From positions 1 to 64,000 of the forward strand of contig NZ_JAIQDG010000047.1 of the NCBI RefSeq assembly GCF_020037125.1: a stretch of 64,000 nt of DNA. The letters are read 5' to 3'. Position numbers and translations under genes: made by a program. Each line of letters starts with the position of its first letter. The first letter of the stretch is position 1. Below the pieces are notes generated by a model. The model was not told where the DNA came from. It ran no database searches and was given only the letters and a program-made list of their open reading frames with translations. The stretch is from Myxococcus sp. RHSTA-1-4. GTDB taxonomy: Bacteria > Myxococcota > Myxococcia > Myxococcales > Myxococcaceae. Positions 44,415 to 52,771 of the stretch are shown here, one piece after another.

Positions 44415-45515
44415 TCAGGTGCGAGGAGCGGAGGGGGCGGAGACGATGAGCGCGGCGCGTTCAGGCCCATCCGACGCGGAGAGCACGGCCATGACGGGCG
44501 CGGGTGCATGGTTCCGTTGGATGCCTCGGACAGCCACGCACAGTCCGACCGCGCCGGACGCAGCGCCCGTGTTTCCGAAGCCCGTCGCGGGGAGCCAGAC
44601 GCTCAGTCCACCCTGGCCAACGCCCTGGCCACGCAGCGACAGCTGCAGCCCCCCCAGCTCCATGGCGCGGCGCTGCTCGCCGTCATGGTCGCTGACGAGG
44701 ACCCACTTGTCCCTTGGGGCCTCGGCCCCCTCGAGCGCGGCGAGCAGGCACTGCGTCAGGGCGTGGCCCAGCGGGGGGGCGTCGGACGCCTCGGCCCGGG
44801 GCTCATGGCCCAGCATCACGCCGCGCAGCAAGGCCAGCGGCGCGGAGCCTTCGCCACTCCGGGGCGCCGTGAGGAGGGTGACCACGGCCGCCTCGCCCGG
44901 GATGAAGCCCACGGGATTGTCGGGAGTCTTGAGCCAGCCCTCCCCCATCATGGCCTCCAGGACCTCCGGTATCACCAGGCTGTCGACCGCGGCCACGAGG
45001 CAGGCGGGAAAGTCCCGCTGCCGCAATCCCCGGTGGGCCGCCGCCACGGCGCTGGCGAAGGCGGCATGTCCCCCGCCGAAGAAGTGCCAGGGCTGGCGCC
45101 CGCGCCACAGCCCGAGGTTCTCGAAGACCTGCTCCAGCACCCGCGTCCCGAGCGCCGAGGCCTTGCCCGGGACATCCCGCCAGAGTTCCTGCTCGACGGG
45201 GATGCCTCGCGACATCGGGTCTGGCACCGCGAGGAAGACGGGCAGTTCGGCGAGCCGCGGCAGGTCGCCGGCGGGAGCCAGGTCCTGGAAGGCCTCCCCC
45301 AGCAGGGCCACCAGCCGCCCCACGCCCCTGAGCCCGAAAGTCACGCCGGACGCTTCGAGCACCGGCAGGGGCTGGGGGTCACTCTCTCCCTCCGCCCGGC
45401 AGACGAGGTCCCGCGAGGGAGCCACTCGGGAGATGCCAGCCCGGAAGGCCGCGCATGCCTGGACGACGCCCCCGAGCGGCGAGCTCATCCCCAGGGCGGT
45501 GATGCGGGGGTTCAC
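44415..45515 (-). CDS. Ketosynthase/thiolase-fold protein without catalytic residues (cassette C)
   Basis: 366 residues from a GTG with AGGAG upstream. Fold motifs: ITALGMSSPLGGVVQACAAF, VAAVDSLVIPEVLEAMMGEGWLKT, GFIPGEAAVVTLL and ATGFGNTGAASGAVGLCVAV. The nucleophile elbow reads FFGGGHAAFASAV, again with no Cys, and the C-terminal motif is FGNTG rather than a GH motif. Third degenerate copy in the island, between Imm11 and Imm49 here. Confidence 0.72.
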   Translation of the reverse strand: MNPRITALGMSSPLGGVVQACAAFRAGISRVAPSRDLVCRAEGESDPQPLPVLEASGVTFGLRGVGRLVALLGEAFQDLAPAGDLPRLAELPVFLAVPDPMSRGIPVEQELWRDVPGKASALGTRVLEQVFENLGLWRGRQPWHFFGGGHAAFASAVAAAHRGLRQRDFPACLVAAVDSLVIPEVLEAMMGEGWLKTPDNPVGFIPGEAAVVTLLTAPRSGEGSAPLALLRGVMLGHEPRAEASDAPPLGHALTQCLLAALEGAEAPRDKWVLVSDHDGEQRRAMELGGLQLSLRGQGVGQGGLSVWLPATGFGNTGAASGAVGLCVAVRGIQRNHAPAPVMAVLSASDGPERAALIVSAPSAPRT

Positions 45516-45530
45516 GGAGGCTCCTGTCGC

Positions 45531-46118
45531 TCAGACGAGGTCCGAGCCATCCCAACCGTCAGCCGGGTAGACGTGTAGGCCGGTGACTCCCTCGGACTTG
45601 AGCGCATCCAGGAGCCGCTGGTGCATCATGAACCGGTACATCATCCGTGAGGGCCGGAAGAGCAGTGCCTTCGGGTCGATGTTCTGAGGGGAGAGCACCA
45701 GCTTCTTCATCGTCTTGATCTGGTCCTCGTCCAGAGCCCCCATCTTGTACACGGAGTGCTCCATGTCGATGGCGTCCTGACCGCCCAGCGCATGGAGCAC
45801 GAAGTACTCGGTAGCGGCCACGTTGCCCTTGTGGTCCTTCAGCACGACGGGCAGGAACTCGCAGTTACCCACCTCCAGGGCATCCATCACCCGCTTCACA
45901 CGGGAGGAGACCACGAGCACCGGCAGCACCGCCGTGACGAAGTCGTACACCTTGATGAACTGCGGGAAGAGCGACGAGAACTTCATGACGCCGCCCTGGG
46001 GGAACTCCGCCGCCAGACTTCCGCCCATTCCGAAGAGGAACTCTTCCGGGCTTCCATCCGGAAGCATGTCCAGGACGGCTCCGCCATTCGGCTTCTCCGA
46101 GACAATCCAGTAGCTCAT
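45531..46118 (-). CDS. Imm11 (DUF1629) immunity protein (cassette C)
   Basis: 195 residues. Core: NCEFLPVVLKDHKGNVAATEYFVLHALGGQDAIDME, then ALLFRPSRMMYRFMMHQRLLDAL, the Imm11 pattern. Its ATG overlaps the stop of the AHH toxin gene (ATGA at 46115-46118), the tightest toxin/immunity coupling of the four cassettes. It should bind and block that toxin in the producing cell. Confidence 0.82.
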   Translation of the reverse strand: MSYWIVSEKPNGGAVLDMLPDGSPEEFLFGMGGSLAAEFPQGGVMKFSSLFPQFIKVYDFVTAVLPVLVVSSRVKRVMDALEVGNCEFLPVVLKDHKGNVAATEYFVLHALGGQDAIDMEHSVYKMGALDEDQIKTMKKLVLSPQNIDPKALLFRPSRMMYRFMMHQRLLDALKSEGVTGLHVYPADGWDGSDLV

Positions 46119-47098
46119 GGAGCAACCTTGCGCGCGGAGAGAGCCTTGAAGGGATATATCTTCCCGGAGTCAGACTTTCCCATGAGCAACTCCGTGGAGC
46201 GATTGCCCAGACTGGGGTCGGCCATTTCCTGAAGGCCCATGGTTACCGCCTGAATGCCTAACTCACAGAGATTGTCCCACATCTTCTCCTCGGTTTCATG
46301 AAGGTCGTCGACGATGGCGTCCAGGATTTGATGAGGCTTCTTCTTCTGAGCGATGCGCTTCTTGATGTCCGCTGCAATCCTCTTGATTTCCCGCAGCACC
46401 AGGACCGTCCAGGGCGGGTGGTCCGATGGGTGCTGGACCATGGCGTGAACCGGAACGTGCTGGTTCTTCGCCGGTAGCATCGCGATGTTGTGTCCGTTGT
46501 TGATGTCGTAGGGTGTCAGGCTCAAGTAGACACGAGCCCTGGCATCGAGAACGGGCTTCCCATCCGTCTCGTAGTGGAAGGCCTCGTACGGAAGAACGTG
46601 GTGCGCCGCGAACTTGTAGGGGCGCCCATTCTTGTCAGCCAGGGGGAAGACCTTCTGGATCCATACCAGGCTCGCGCTGACCTGTTTGACGATCTCCATC
46701 CGCTGCACGTAGCAGTAATGGTTTCGAGGACCCGGCAGGGCACCTCCCTTTTCCGGAAAGCTTGCGTACGTCACCCACTCGTCCTTGCTGTGGGCAGCCT
46801 TCTCCCAGTTGGAGTTACGGATCCGGGGTGCCACTCCCTTGGGCACCTGGCTCAGTCTGGAGCGCCCGTGGTCGTTGTAGACGCCCCGTCCCTTCTTCGC
46901 GTGGAGATAGCGGGTCCCCCGGAACCGGTACTCGGAATCCTTGATGAGGATCGCACGAGCAGGCTGGCTGCCGTCGATGTGCTGCTCCTCTCCTTCCTTG
47001 GGAGGAGGGTCCTTCATGCATTGGGGATAGTCTCCCCTCAGCTCCGGATAGGGCTTGTTGAGCCATTCCGACGTGAGCGGCTTGAAGATTTTCGGCAT
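46115..47098 (-). CDS. AHH-domain nuclease toxin (cassette C)
   Basis: 327 residues from ATG 47098 (GGAGGGG upstream). The nuclease domain is FAAHHVLPYEAFHYE (AHH motif), then LTPYDINNGHNIAMLP and VPVHAMVQHPSDHPPW, with a helical C-terminal tail. The N-terminal 170 residues are basic with several Arg/Lys/Tyr-rich stretches and show no domain I know. The gene has no DUF4150 or DUF6484 partner on its own strand, so it may use those of neighbouring cassettes. A TATATT -10-like box lies at 47136-47141 on this strand. It looks intact. Confidence 0.8.
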   Translation of the reverse strand: MPKIFKPLTSEWLNKPYPELRGDYPQCMKDPPPKEGEEQHIDGSQPARAILIKDSEYRFRGTRYLHAKKGRGVYNDHGRSRLSQVPKGVAPRIRNSNWEKAAHSKDEWVTYASFPEKGGALPGPRNHYCYVQRMEIVKQVSASLVWIQKVFPLADKNGRPYKFAAHHVLPYEAFHYETDGKPVLDARARVYLSLTPYDINNGHNIAMLPAKNQHVPVHAMVQHPSDHPPWTVLVLREIKRIAADIKKRIAQKKKPHQILDAIVDDLHETEEKMWDNLCELGIQAVTMGLQEMADPSLGNRSTELLMGKSDSGKIYPFKALSARKVAP

Positions 47099-47354
47099 GA
47101 GTCGCCCCTCCTGAGAACCGCGTCCCGGCCCTGGCAATATATCAGAGCCCCCTCGTGAGCCCCTACACCGGGGACCATGAACCCCGGACAGCCGAGCCCC
47201 GGAAGTCCGCGCCGTGCCCGGGCCCGCCACCTGAACGTGCCCCGAAGCCGAGGAACCGCCTGCTCGCAGGATTCGCACCGCATGGGTACCTCACGGTAAT
47301 CTCGCGCCGGCAGAGGTCTTCGACATCCCCGACCTCCAACGCAAAGAGGCCCCC

Positions 47355-47879
47355 ATGAGCGTGCTTCCCGATGACAAGGCCGCCCTCCCGGCGCCCCAGA
47401 CGCAGGAGCCCATTCTCGGCAGCCGGGCCGGACACCTCGTCGGACTCGATGCGTCCGGCAACCCTCGTATCGACTTCCCGGGGAACACCGCCGGCCCCGT
47501 GCCAGCGCGGCTGGCCACCGTCCTCGACGGCAAGGCGCTCCAGGAAGCCGTCGCCCGCGGGCAGAAGGTGGTCCTCCTCTTCGAGAACGGAGACCCGGGC
47601 CTGCCCTTCATCATGGGTCTCATCCAGGAGCCGAGCGCCACACCCCTGCTGGATGCCCTGCTGGAGAGCCCGCCCGAAGCGACGGCCCGGCGGCCCCTGG
47701 AAGCCCATGTGGATGGCAAGCGCGTGGTCATCGAGGGCCAGGACGAAATCGTCCTCAAGTGCGGTGAGGCCAGCATCACCCTGCGGCGCAACGGCAGGGT
47801 CATCGTGAAGGGGACGCGCCTGGACTCCCGGGCCACGGGCACCCACCGCATCAAGGGTGGCGCGGTGGAGATCAACTGA
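47355..47879 (+). CDS. DUF6484 protein, T6SS spike-associated (cassette D)
   Basis: 174 residues. GSRAGHLVGLDASGNPRIDFPGN, VVLLFENGDPGLPFIMGLIQEP and VDGKRVVIEGQDEIVLKCGEASITLRRNGRVIVKG correspond piece by piece to the protein at 37117-37635. Predicted gp5/VgrG-like beta-structured spike component or adaptor. First gene of plus-strand cassette D. The 256 bp between it and the divergent toxin gene contain a TAATCT box near 47297 that could serve as its -10. Confidence 0.75.
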   Translation: MSVLPDDKAALPAPQTQEPILGSRAGHLVGLDASGNPRIDFPGNTAGPVPARLATVLDGKALQEAVARGQKVVLLFENGDPGLPFIMGLIQEPSATPLLDALLESPPEATARRPLEAHVDGKRVVIEGQDEIVLKCGEASITLRRNGRVIVKGTRLDSRATGTHRIKGGAVEIN

Positions 47880-47883
47880 AGCC

Positions 47884-49209
47884 ATGGCCGAGCTCAGCGG
47901 ACGACCATTGCACTGGGACCTCTACGAGGAGCACCTCGACGAGGCGGCCTTCCGGTGGAGCCAGTGGGAGCAGGCGCTCGACGCCCCCGACTACACGCTG
48001 GAGGAGGTGGCGGAGCTGGAGGAGCACGTCGCGGCGCACGTGGACGGGCTGGTGCTGGGGGGTGAGCCCGTGGTGGAGCGCCTGCTGGTGCCCGCGCTGG
48101 CGGATGAGCCCGAGCGCGTCGTCGCGGCGGCGCTCGCGCTGCTCCAGGCGGAGGCGCCTTTCGGGCCCGCCGCCGTGCTCGCCGCGCTGCCCGGGGCCGA
48201 GCCTCCCGCGCTCACCGCGCTCCGTCGTGCGTTCGAGCTGGCCCCGACGCCCGCCATCCCCACGGACTTCCCGGCGCTCCTGAAGAAGGAGGACGCCGTC
48301 CCTGAGTTGCTCGCCCTGGTGCTCGACACGCTGGGCGCGCACGGGCTGGCCACGGCTCCGCTGTGCTCGCCGTTCCTCACCCACCCGGAGCCCCTCGTGG
48401 CCGCCGCCGCCCTGCGCGCCGCCAACCGCGCCCGGCTGCCACTGGAGCCGGCCCAGCTCTCTGGCGCGCTGGAATCGGATGAGCCCGCGCTCCGCGATGC
48501 CGCCATCCTCGCGGGCCTCATGGGCGGACACCGTGCGGCCTGGGCGGCCTGCCAGTCCGCCGTCGAGTCTCGCGCGCCCGGCGGCCGGCTGCCCCTGCTG
48601 CTGCTGGGAATGAGCGGGGATGAGCGGGACGTGAAGCGGCTGCTGGACCTGCTTCCCGATGAGAAGCTCCGGCCGCGGGTGCTGTTCGCGCTCGGTTTCT
48701 CCGGCCGCGTGGCCGCCGCCGATGCCTGCGTGGAGCTGATGCGGCACAAGCCCGTCGCCGCGCTCGCGGGCGAGGCCTTCAGCGCCATCACCGGGCTGCG
48801 CATCGCGGAGGAGTACGCGGCCCCTCGTGAGGAGGAGGACGAGGCGCTCCCACCGCTGGAGGAAGAGGACCTCGACGCGGACCTCTCGTCCAAGCCCGAG
48901 GACTCACTGCCCAAGCCCCGGCCCGAGCGTGTGGCGGCGTGGTGGCAGCAGGAGCGCCAGCGGCTGGACACGAAGCAGCGCTACCTCGCGGGTCAGCCCT
49001 TCACTCCGCGGGCCCTGCTCGACGCGCTCGCCAGCGCGCCCATGCGGCGCCGTCATGCGCTGGCGCTGGAGCTGGCGCTGCGCGGCCGGGGCTCGATTCA
49101 GGTGCCCACGCGGGCATTCATGACTCAGCAGCTTGCCGCGTTGAAGGCGGCACGCTCGGTGCCAGCTTCCTCGTTCAGCCGGCCGTTCGCCGAGGGGCTC
49201 CGGGGCTGA
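47884..49209 (+). CDS. TIGR02270 family protein (cassette D)
   Basis: 441 residues from ATG 47884, four bases after the DUF6484 stop. LHWDLYEEHLDEAAFRWSQWEQ opens the family domain; HEAT-like helical pairs follow, then an acidic linker (EEEDEALPPLEEEDLDADL, about 315-335) and the C-terminal RYLAGQPFTPRALLDALASAPMRRR segment. Same architecture as 34256-35572. Likely a T6SS adaptor or chaperone; function unproven. Confidence 0.8.
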   Translation: MAELSGRPLHWDLYEEHLDEAAFRWSQWEQALDAPDYTLEEVAELEEHVAAHVDGLVLGGEPVVERLLVPALADEPERVVAAALALLQAEAPFGPAAVLAALPGAEPPALTALRRAFELAPTPAIPTDFPALLKKEDAVPELLALVLDTLGAHGLATAPLCSPFLTHPEPLVAAAALRAANRARLPLEPAQLSGALESDEPALRDAAILAGLMGGHRAAWAACQSAVESRAPGGRLPLLLLGMSGDERDVKRLLDLLPDEKLRPRVLFALGFSGRVAAADACVELMRHKPVAALAGEAFSAITGLRIAEEYAAPREEEDEALPPLEEEDLDADLSSKPEDSLPKPRPERVAAWWQQERQRLDTKQRYLAGQPFTPRALLDALASAPMRRRHALALELALRGRGSIQVPTRAFMTQQLAALKAARSVPASSFSRPFAEGLRG

Positions 49210-49277
49210 ATGCGTGCCGTGGTGCCCCCTGGCAACCTCTTCTGACTCCACGAGTCTTCCTCGCGCGTGAGAACACC

Positions 49278-50330
49278 ATGGCAATGAGTCTGGACACCCT
49301 CACAGTGGAGACATTGGCCGAAACGCCCCTGGTCGATGTCGCGGAGCTGCTCGTGGCGCGAAAGCCCGCGGCCTTCCGCGAACGCCTCTTGGCGGTCGAC
49401 ATGGCCGAACTCACCGAGATGCCCGACGACATCGCGCAGGCGTACGGCTGGCGCGCACCCGAGGAGCTCGCGACGTGGAGGGCCATCGAACTCGCCCTGG
49501 ACCTCGACGAAGACACCGAGGGTTTCTGGAAGTCCGGCGGCCTGTCGCTTGGGCTGGACCTCTATCCCGACGCGCTGAGCCCGTCGGACGAGGAGCTGGA
49601 TGAGGGGAGTTTCCTGCCCCCAGGCGCAGAGGTACTCTTCGCGGGCCTCTTCCGCCTCTGCGAGCATGCATCGGGAGATCGCACGCTCGTCAGCCTGCTG
49701 CCGGATCCACTCGGCCTGCTGCGCGTCCATTCATACTCGCACGACACCGGCCGGCTCGGCAGGCCGCGCAGCCTCAAGAGCTTCGTTCTCAATACGTGGC
49801 TGTCGGAGATGGACCCCGGTGAAGGCCCCCGCCGCCCCGGGCAGGTCGGCATCGCCCGCTTCAAACAGCTGGTGCGCATGGCGGAAGCCTTCGATGAGCG
49901 CCTGGAGTCCGTCAGGCGCGACCAGCAACCTCCGGCGTTTCGCGACAGCGCAAAGCTCCACGCACGCTCCCGATGGCTCATCGACCTGCTCTGGGGGACT
50001 CCGAGCGTGTCCCTCGCCGAGGAGCTCACGCAGGCACCCGGCCTGGAAGACTGGGAGGCCGAGAAGCCTCTCCTCCTGGAACAACCGCAGTTTGCCAACT
50101 ACTGGATGGTTGCGCACTACTTCCTGGGCAACGACGCCGCCTGCGACGAAGCCGTGGAGCAGGGTGCGCAGGCCCGTCCGGACCCCACCCGGTGGCTGGC
50201 CCAGCTCGTCAGGAGACAGCGCGATAATCCTGGCACGGCGCGCATCGGGCGCACGGGTCCCCGGGAGCTGGCGGAACTCCGGCGGCAGGTGCGCGCCGCG
50301 GCCCGCCCCTCCCAACTCGCAGGACGCTGA
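49278..50330 (+). CDS. Unrecognised protein of the T6SS island (cassette D)
   Basis: 350 residues from ATG 49278; a second in-frame ATG follows at 49284. No signal peptide, membrane segment or nuclease motif is visible. The composition is acidic in the first 140 residues (AELTEMPDD, LALDLDEDTEG, SPSDEELDEGS), then mixed helical with PLLLEQPQFANYWMVAHYFLGND near 275. The first half has the look of a SMI1/KNR4-like immunity fold, but I cannot confirm it. Its place is where other cassettes have a toxin. The frame reads on, after its stop, into the toxin-like remnant downstream. Confidence 0.6.
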   Translation: MAMSLDTLTVETLAETPLVDVAELLVARKPAAFRERLLAVDMAELTEMPDDIAQAYGWRAPEELATWRAIELALDLDEDTEGFWKSGGLSLGLDLYPDALSPSDEELDEGSFLPPGAEVLFAGLFRLCEHASGDRTLVSLLPDPLGLLRVHSYSHDTGRLGRPRSLKSFVLNTWLSEMDPGEGPRRPGQVGIARFKQLVRMAEAFDERLESVRRDQQPPAFRDSAKLHARSRWLIDLLWGTPSVSLAEELTQAPGLEDWEAEKPLLLEQPQFANYWMVAHYFLGNDAACDEAVEQGAQARPDPTRWLAQLVRRQRDNPGTARIGRTGPRELAELRRQVRAAARPSQLAGR

Positions 50331-50746
50331 CCTCACCTCCCAGCAATTCCAACAACCGAGACAACCAGGAGCGGCGACAGCGAACACCTGGTCGACCGGG
50401 TCGAAAACGAGCACGAATCCAGCCCCAGCCAGACGGGCTGCCTGTGGCGCCATGAGGAGTACGACGGTACGAAGTTCCCACGGTGCAACTACCGCAAGAA
50501 CGCCCACGACTGCTCCAGCAGCTTCTCCACCCCGACCCGCGCCACCGTCCGCCTCTCCCGCCGAGCTGTCCGTGCCACCCAGGCCCGCGCTGGGGTGGCG
50601 TGGTGTGCAAGGCGGTTGCCAGCGAAGGCACAGAGCAGAGAGAGTCTCGGAGCCTCACGCCGGGTGTCTCCCCTCGCGGACCACCATCCGCCGAGGGAAA
50701 CCCACGAGACCTACAGAAGAGCCAGAACAACTTCCCTTCCAGTCCC
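50331..50746 (+). pseudogene. Probable toxin remnant ahead of orphan immunity genes
   Basis: 416 bp without a normal gene. In the frame of the preceding gene, after its stop, the sequence stays open and gives a stretch of credible protein at about 50370-50520: HLVDRVENEHESSPSQT, then GCLWRHEEYDGTKFPRCNYRK and NAHDC. The Cys/Tyr pattern resembles the N-terminal part of the cassette A toxin (CLVPYGSF...CSYRW). No start codon is seen and the sequence then turns into Arg/Pro-rich noise with no AHH motif. Since every other Imm11 gene here directly follows an AHH toxin, this is best read as a decayed toxin. A Thr/Pro-rich linker region is the alternative. Confidence 0.4.
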
Positions 50747-51343
50747 ATGACCACGGCCACACATCAATACTTCATCATCACCGAAGATGAGAGCGAGGAG
50801 AGCTGCCTCATCGACGAACTACCCCGGCCTCTGAACAAGCAGTCCTGGATGGCTTCGAAGGGCGTACGAATGGGAAACGAGTACCCTTCCGGCGTCCGAC
50901 TCAACATGTCCGTGGACGGCGGACTGGTCGTTCCAGACTACATCCCCAACACCGTCCTGTTGCCGATGGTCTCCGGCAGGCTCAAGTCCCTGCTCGAAAA
51001 GGAAGTCGGGGTGGAAATCGAATTCCTCCCCTTCGCCCTCTACAACCACAAGAAGCGTCTCGCTGCCGAAGACTGCTTCATCGCCAACGTCATCGGCACC
51101 CACGACTGCGCCGACATGACAAAGACCCGCGGGGAGAAGTCCATCATCTCGCCCGGCCAGTTCGAAGCCCTCTCCCGGCTCGACTTGGACCCGGCCAAGG
51201 TGCCTCCCGATTCCAGGCTGTTCCGCATCAGCGTGTTCCCCCGCGTCCTCCTCATCCGCGATGACCTGCGCGCGATTTTCGAGCAGGGGGGCATTTCCGG
51301 CATCCGCTACATCGCCATGGGAGAGCGCTGCCAGGTCCTCTAG
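50747..51343 (+). CDS. Imm11 (DUF1629) immunity protein (cassette D)
   Basis: 198 residues from ATG 50747; the longer open frame upstream lies in the remnant. Core: EIEFLPFALYNHKKRLAAEDCFIANVIGTHDCADM and SRLFRISVFPRVLLIRDDLRAIFE, the Imm11 pattern. It has no intact toxin upstream, so it may be an orphan immunity gene that protects against neighbours' toxins. It is followed by an Imm49 gene after 20 bp. Confidence 0.8.
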   Translation: MTTATHQYFIITEDESEESCLIDELPRPLNKQSWMASKGVRMGNEYPSGVRLNMSVDGGLVVPDYIPNTVLLPMVSGRLKSLLEKEVGVEIEFLPFALYNHKKRLAAEDCFIANVIGTHDCADMTKTRGEKSIISPGQFEALSRLDLDPAKVPPDSRLFRISVFPRVLLIRDDLRAIFEQGGISGIRYIAMGERCQVL

Positions 51344-51363
51344 ACACGGCGGGCGACCACTTC

Positions 51364-52164
51364 ATGGTTCTGGAACTCCTCCGGGACAATACCCGGTCCA
51401 TCCTGAAAGACGCGCTGGAAAGCATCGCCGTGCAAGGCATGGCCGAGCGCTCCGGCAAGGCCTATGGTGCGGTCGCGCTCATGTACCACCGGCTCGCGCT
51501 ATGCGAGATGCTCTCCGAGGCAAGAGCCGACCGCTTCCAGTTCCTCCTCGGCAAATCCGCGCTCGTCCGCCGCCACCTGTCACACCTCGTGAAGGGTGGT
51601 CGAGCGTTCCCTCCGCTCCTGACGTGCGCGAGCAGGAACTTCTCCTTCGTCGATGCCGTCACCGCCGGCCAGCTCGACCTGGGGGCGGAGCTGGCGCGAC
51701 TGACGCAAGACAGGCACGAGCCCCGCTGCGAATACGAGGACGACTTCCTCCTTCACCGCTTCATGCACAAGCGCCTGCTGCACCTGCACTCGGGGGAAGA
51801 CCACGACTTCCAGGCACTCCTGGACCGGTGGGAGCGCATCGTCGAGGGTGAGCACGCTCCCTATTTCGACGTCTGCCGCGCGCTCCTGCTGCGGGACGCG
51901 GACGGCTTCCATGACGCCCTGCTCGCGGTCATCGAGGAGCGGGGCCGGCTGTTCCTCCAGAAGGACGCCTTTCCGGAAGACGCGCGCCGCACCGATGGCG
52001 CCCTGTTCATGAACGGGCTGGCGCTACTGCGGCTGGCCGAACTGAGCGGGATGCCCACCCAGCGCGAGTACCCCAACATTCCCCACCTGGCGCGGCTGCC
52101 CGTCGGCAGGCTGCCGCTGCCGCTCGACTCCTGGACGCGCCCGGACGAGGGACTTCCCGCGTAG
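51364..52164 (+). CDS. Imm49-family immunity protein (cassette D)
   Basis: 266 residues, helical. CEYEDDFLLHRFMHKRLLHLH (about 121-141) and ALFMNGLALLRLAELSGMPTQREYPNIPHLARL near the C-terminus match the Imm49-type proteins of the other three cassettes. It ends the island. The 94 bp between it and the convergent STAS-like gene show nothing clear. Confidence 0.72.
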   Translation: MVLELLRDNTRSILKDALESIAVQGMAERSGKAYGAVALMYHRLALCEMLSEARADRFQFLLGKSALVRRHLSHLVKGGRAFPPLLTCASRNFSFVDAVTAGQLDLGAELARLTQDRHEPRCEYEDDFLLHRFMHKRLLHLHSGEDHDFQALLDRWERIVEGEHAPYFDVCRALLLRDADGFHDALLAVIEERGRLFLQKDAFPEDARRTDGALFMNGLALLRLAELSGMPTQREYPNIPHLARLPVGRLPLPLDSWTRPDEGLPA

Positions 52165-52258
52165 CGCCCGGGGAAGCAGCCAGCGTCACCTCGCTTCCTC
52201 CCTGACGCATGACCTCGCGCTCGAGACCTGTCCATCGGCCGCCGAGCCCCGCCCTCCC

Positions 52259-52657
52259 TCACATCCCCGGGTGCATCCCCATGTCCTCGTCGCCGTGGAT
52301 GAGCCACTGGCGCGCGGAGGACTCCTGCCAGAAGCGCCGGAGAATCCGGTCCGTGTGGCTCTCCCGGGCGATGCGGTTGAGCTGCAGCGCCACAATCTGG
52401 CTCTCCACCATCTCCGCCACCCGCACCACGCCCCGGCGCAGCCCGTACTCCTGCACCCGGCGAATCATGTCCGCCGCCTCGGGCGACGCCGGCTTGAAGG
52501 TCCGCACGTCCGCCTTGATTTTGATGTCCCGCCCCTGCAACGAGTCCGTGGCCCCCTTCAGCTCCGCCACGAAACGCTGCATCTCCTCCACGCGGATGTA
52601 GCCGTCGAGGATGAAGTCCACGATGGAATGCTGCCGGTCGACCTCTATCTGGAACAC
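52259..52657 (-). CDS. SpoIIAA-like / STAS-type protein
   Basis: 132 residues. It begins with a short strand pair (MFQIEVDRQHSIVDFILDGYI) followed by VEEMQRFVAELKGATDSLQGRDIKIKADVRTF and a long C-terminal helix region. This matches the SpoIIAA-like (STAS/CRAL-TRIO-type) small proteins common in myxobacteria. No Ser of the anti-sigma-antagonist type is in the expected DSxG motif. Role unknown; perhaps a regulatory binding partner. No operon partner. Confidence 0.65.
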   Translation of the reverse strand: MFQIEVDRQHSIVDFILDGYIRVEEMQRFVAELKGATDSLQGRDIKIKADVRTFKPASPEAADMIRRVQEYGLRRGVVRVAEMVESQIVALQLNRIARESHTDRILRRFWQESSARQWLIHGDEDMGMHPGM

Positions 52658-52771
52658 CGGGCCCCTCCCTTGCGCATGGATTGCGGGGTGAACCGCTCTG
52701 GCGTGATTGCGAGAGTAGAGAAGCGGCGCCCGTGCCGATAGGCGTCCAGCAGGGCGGTGCGAGCGTTCAAT

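Noticed and set aside
33125-45515. The three ketosynthase-like genes as part of a polyketide or fatty-acid cluster
   Set aside because: They lack catalytic residues, there is no acyl carrier protein, ketoreductase or acyltransferase nearby, and all are embedded among T6SS toxin and immunity genes.
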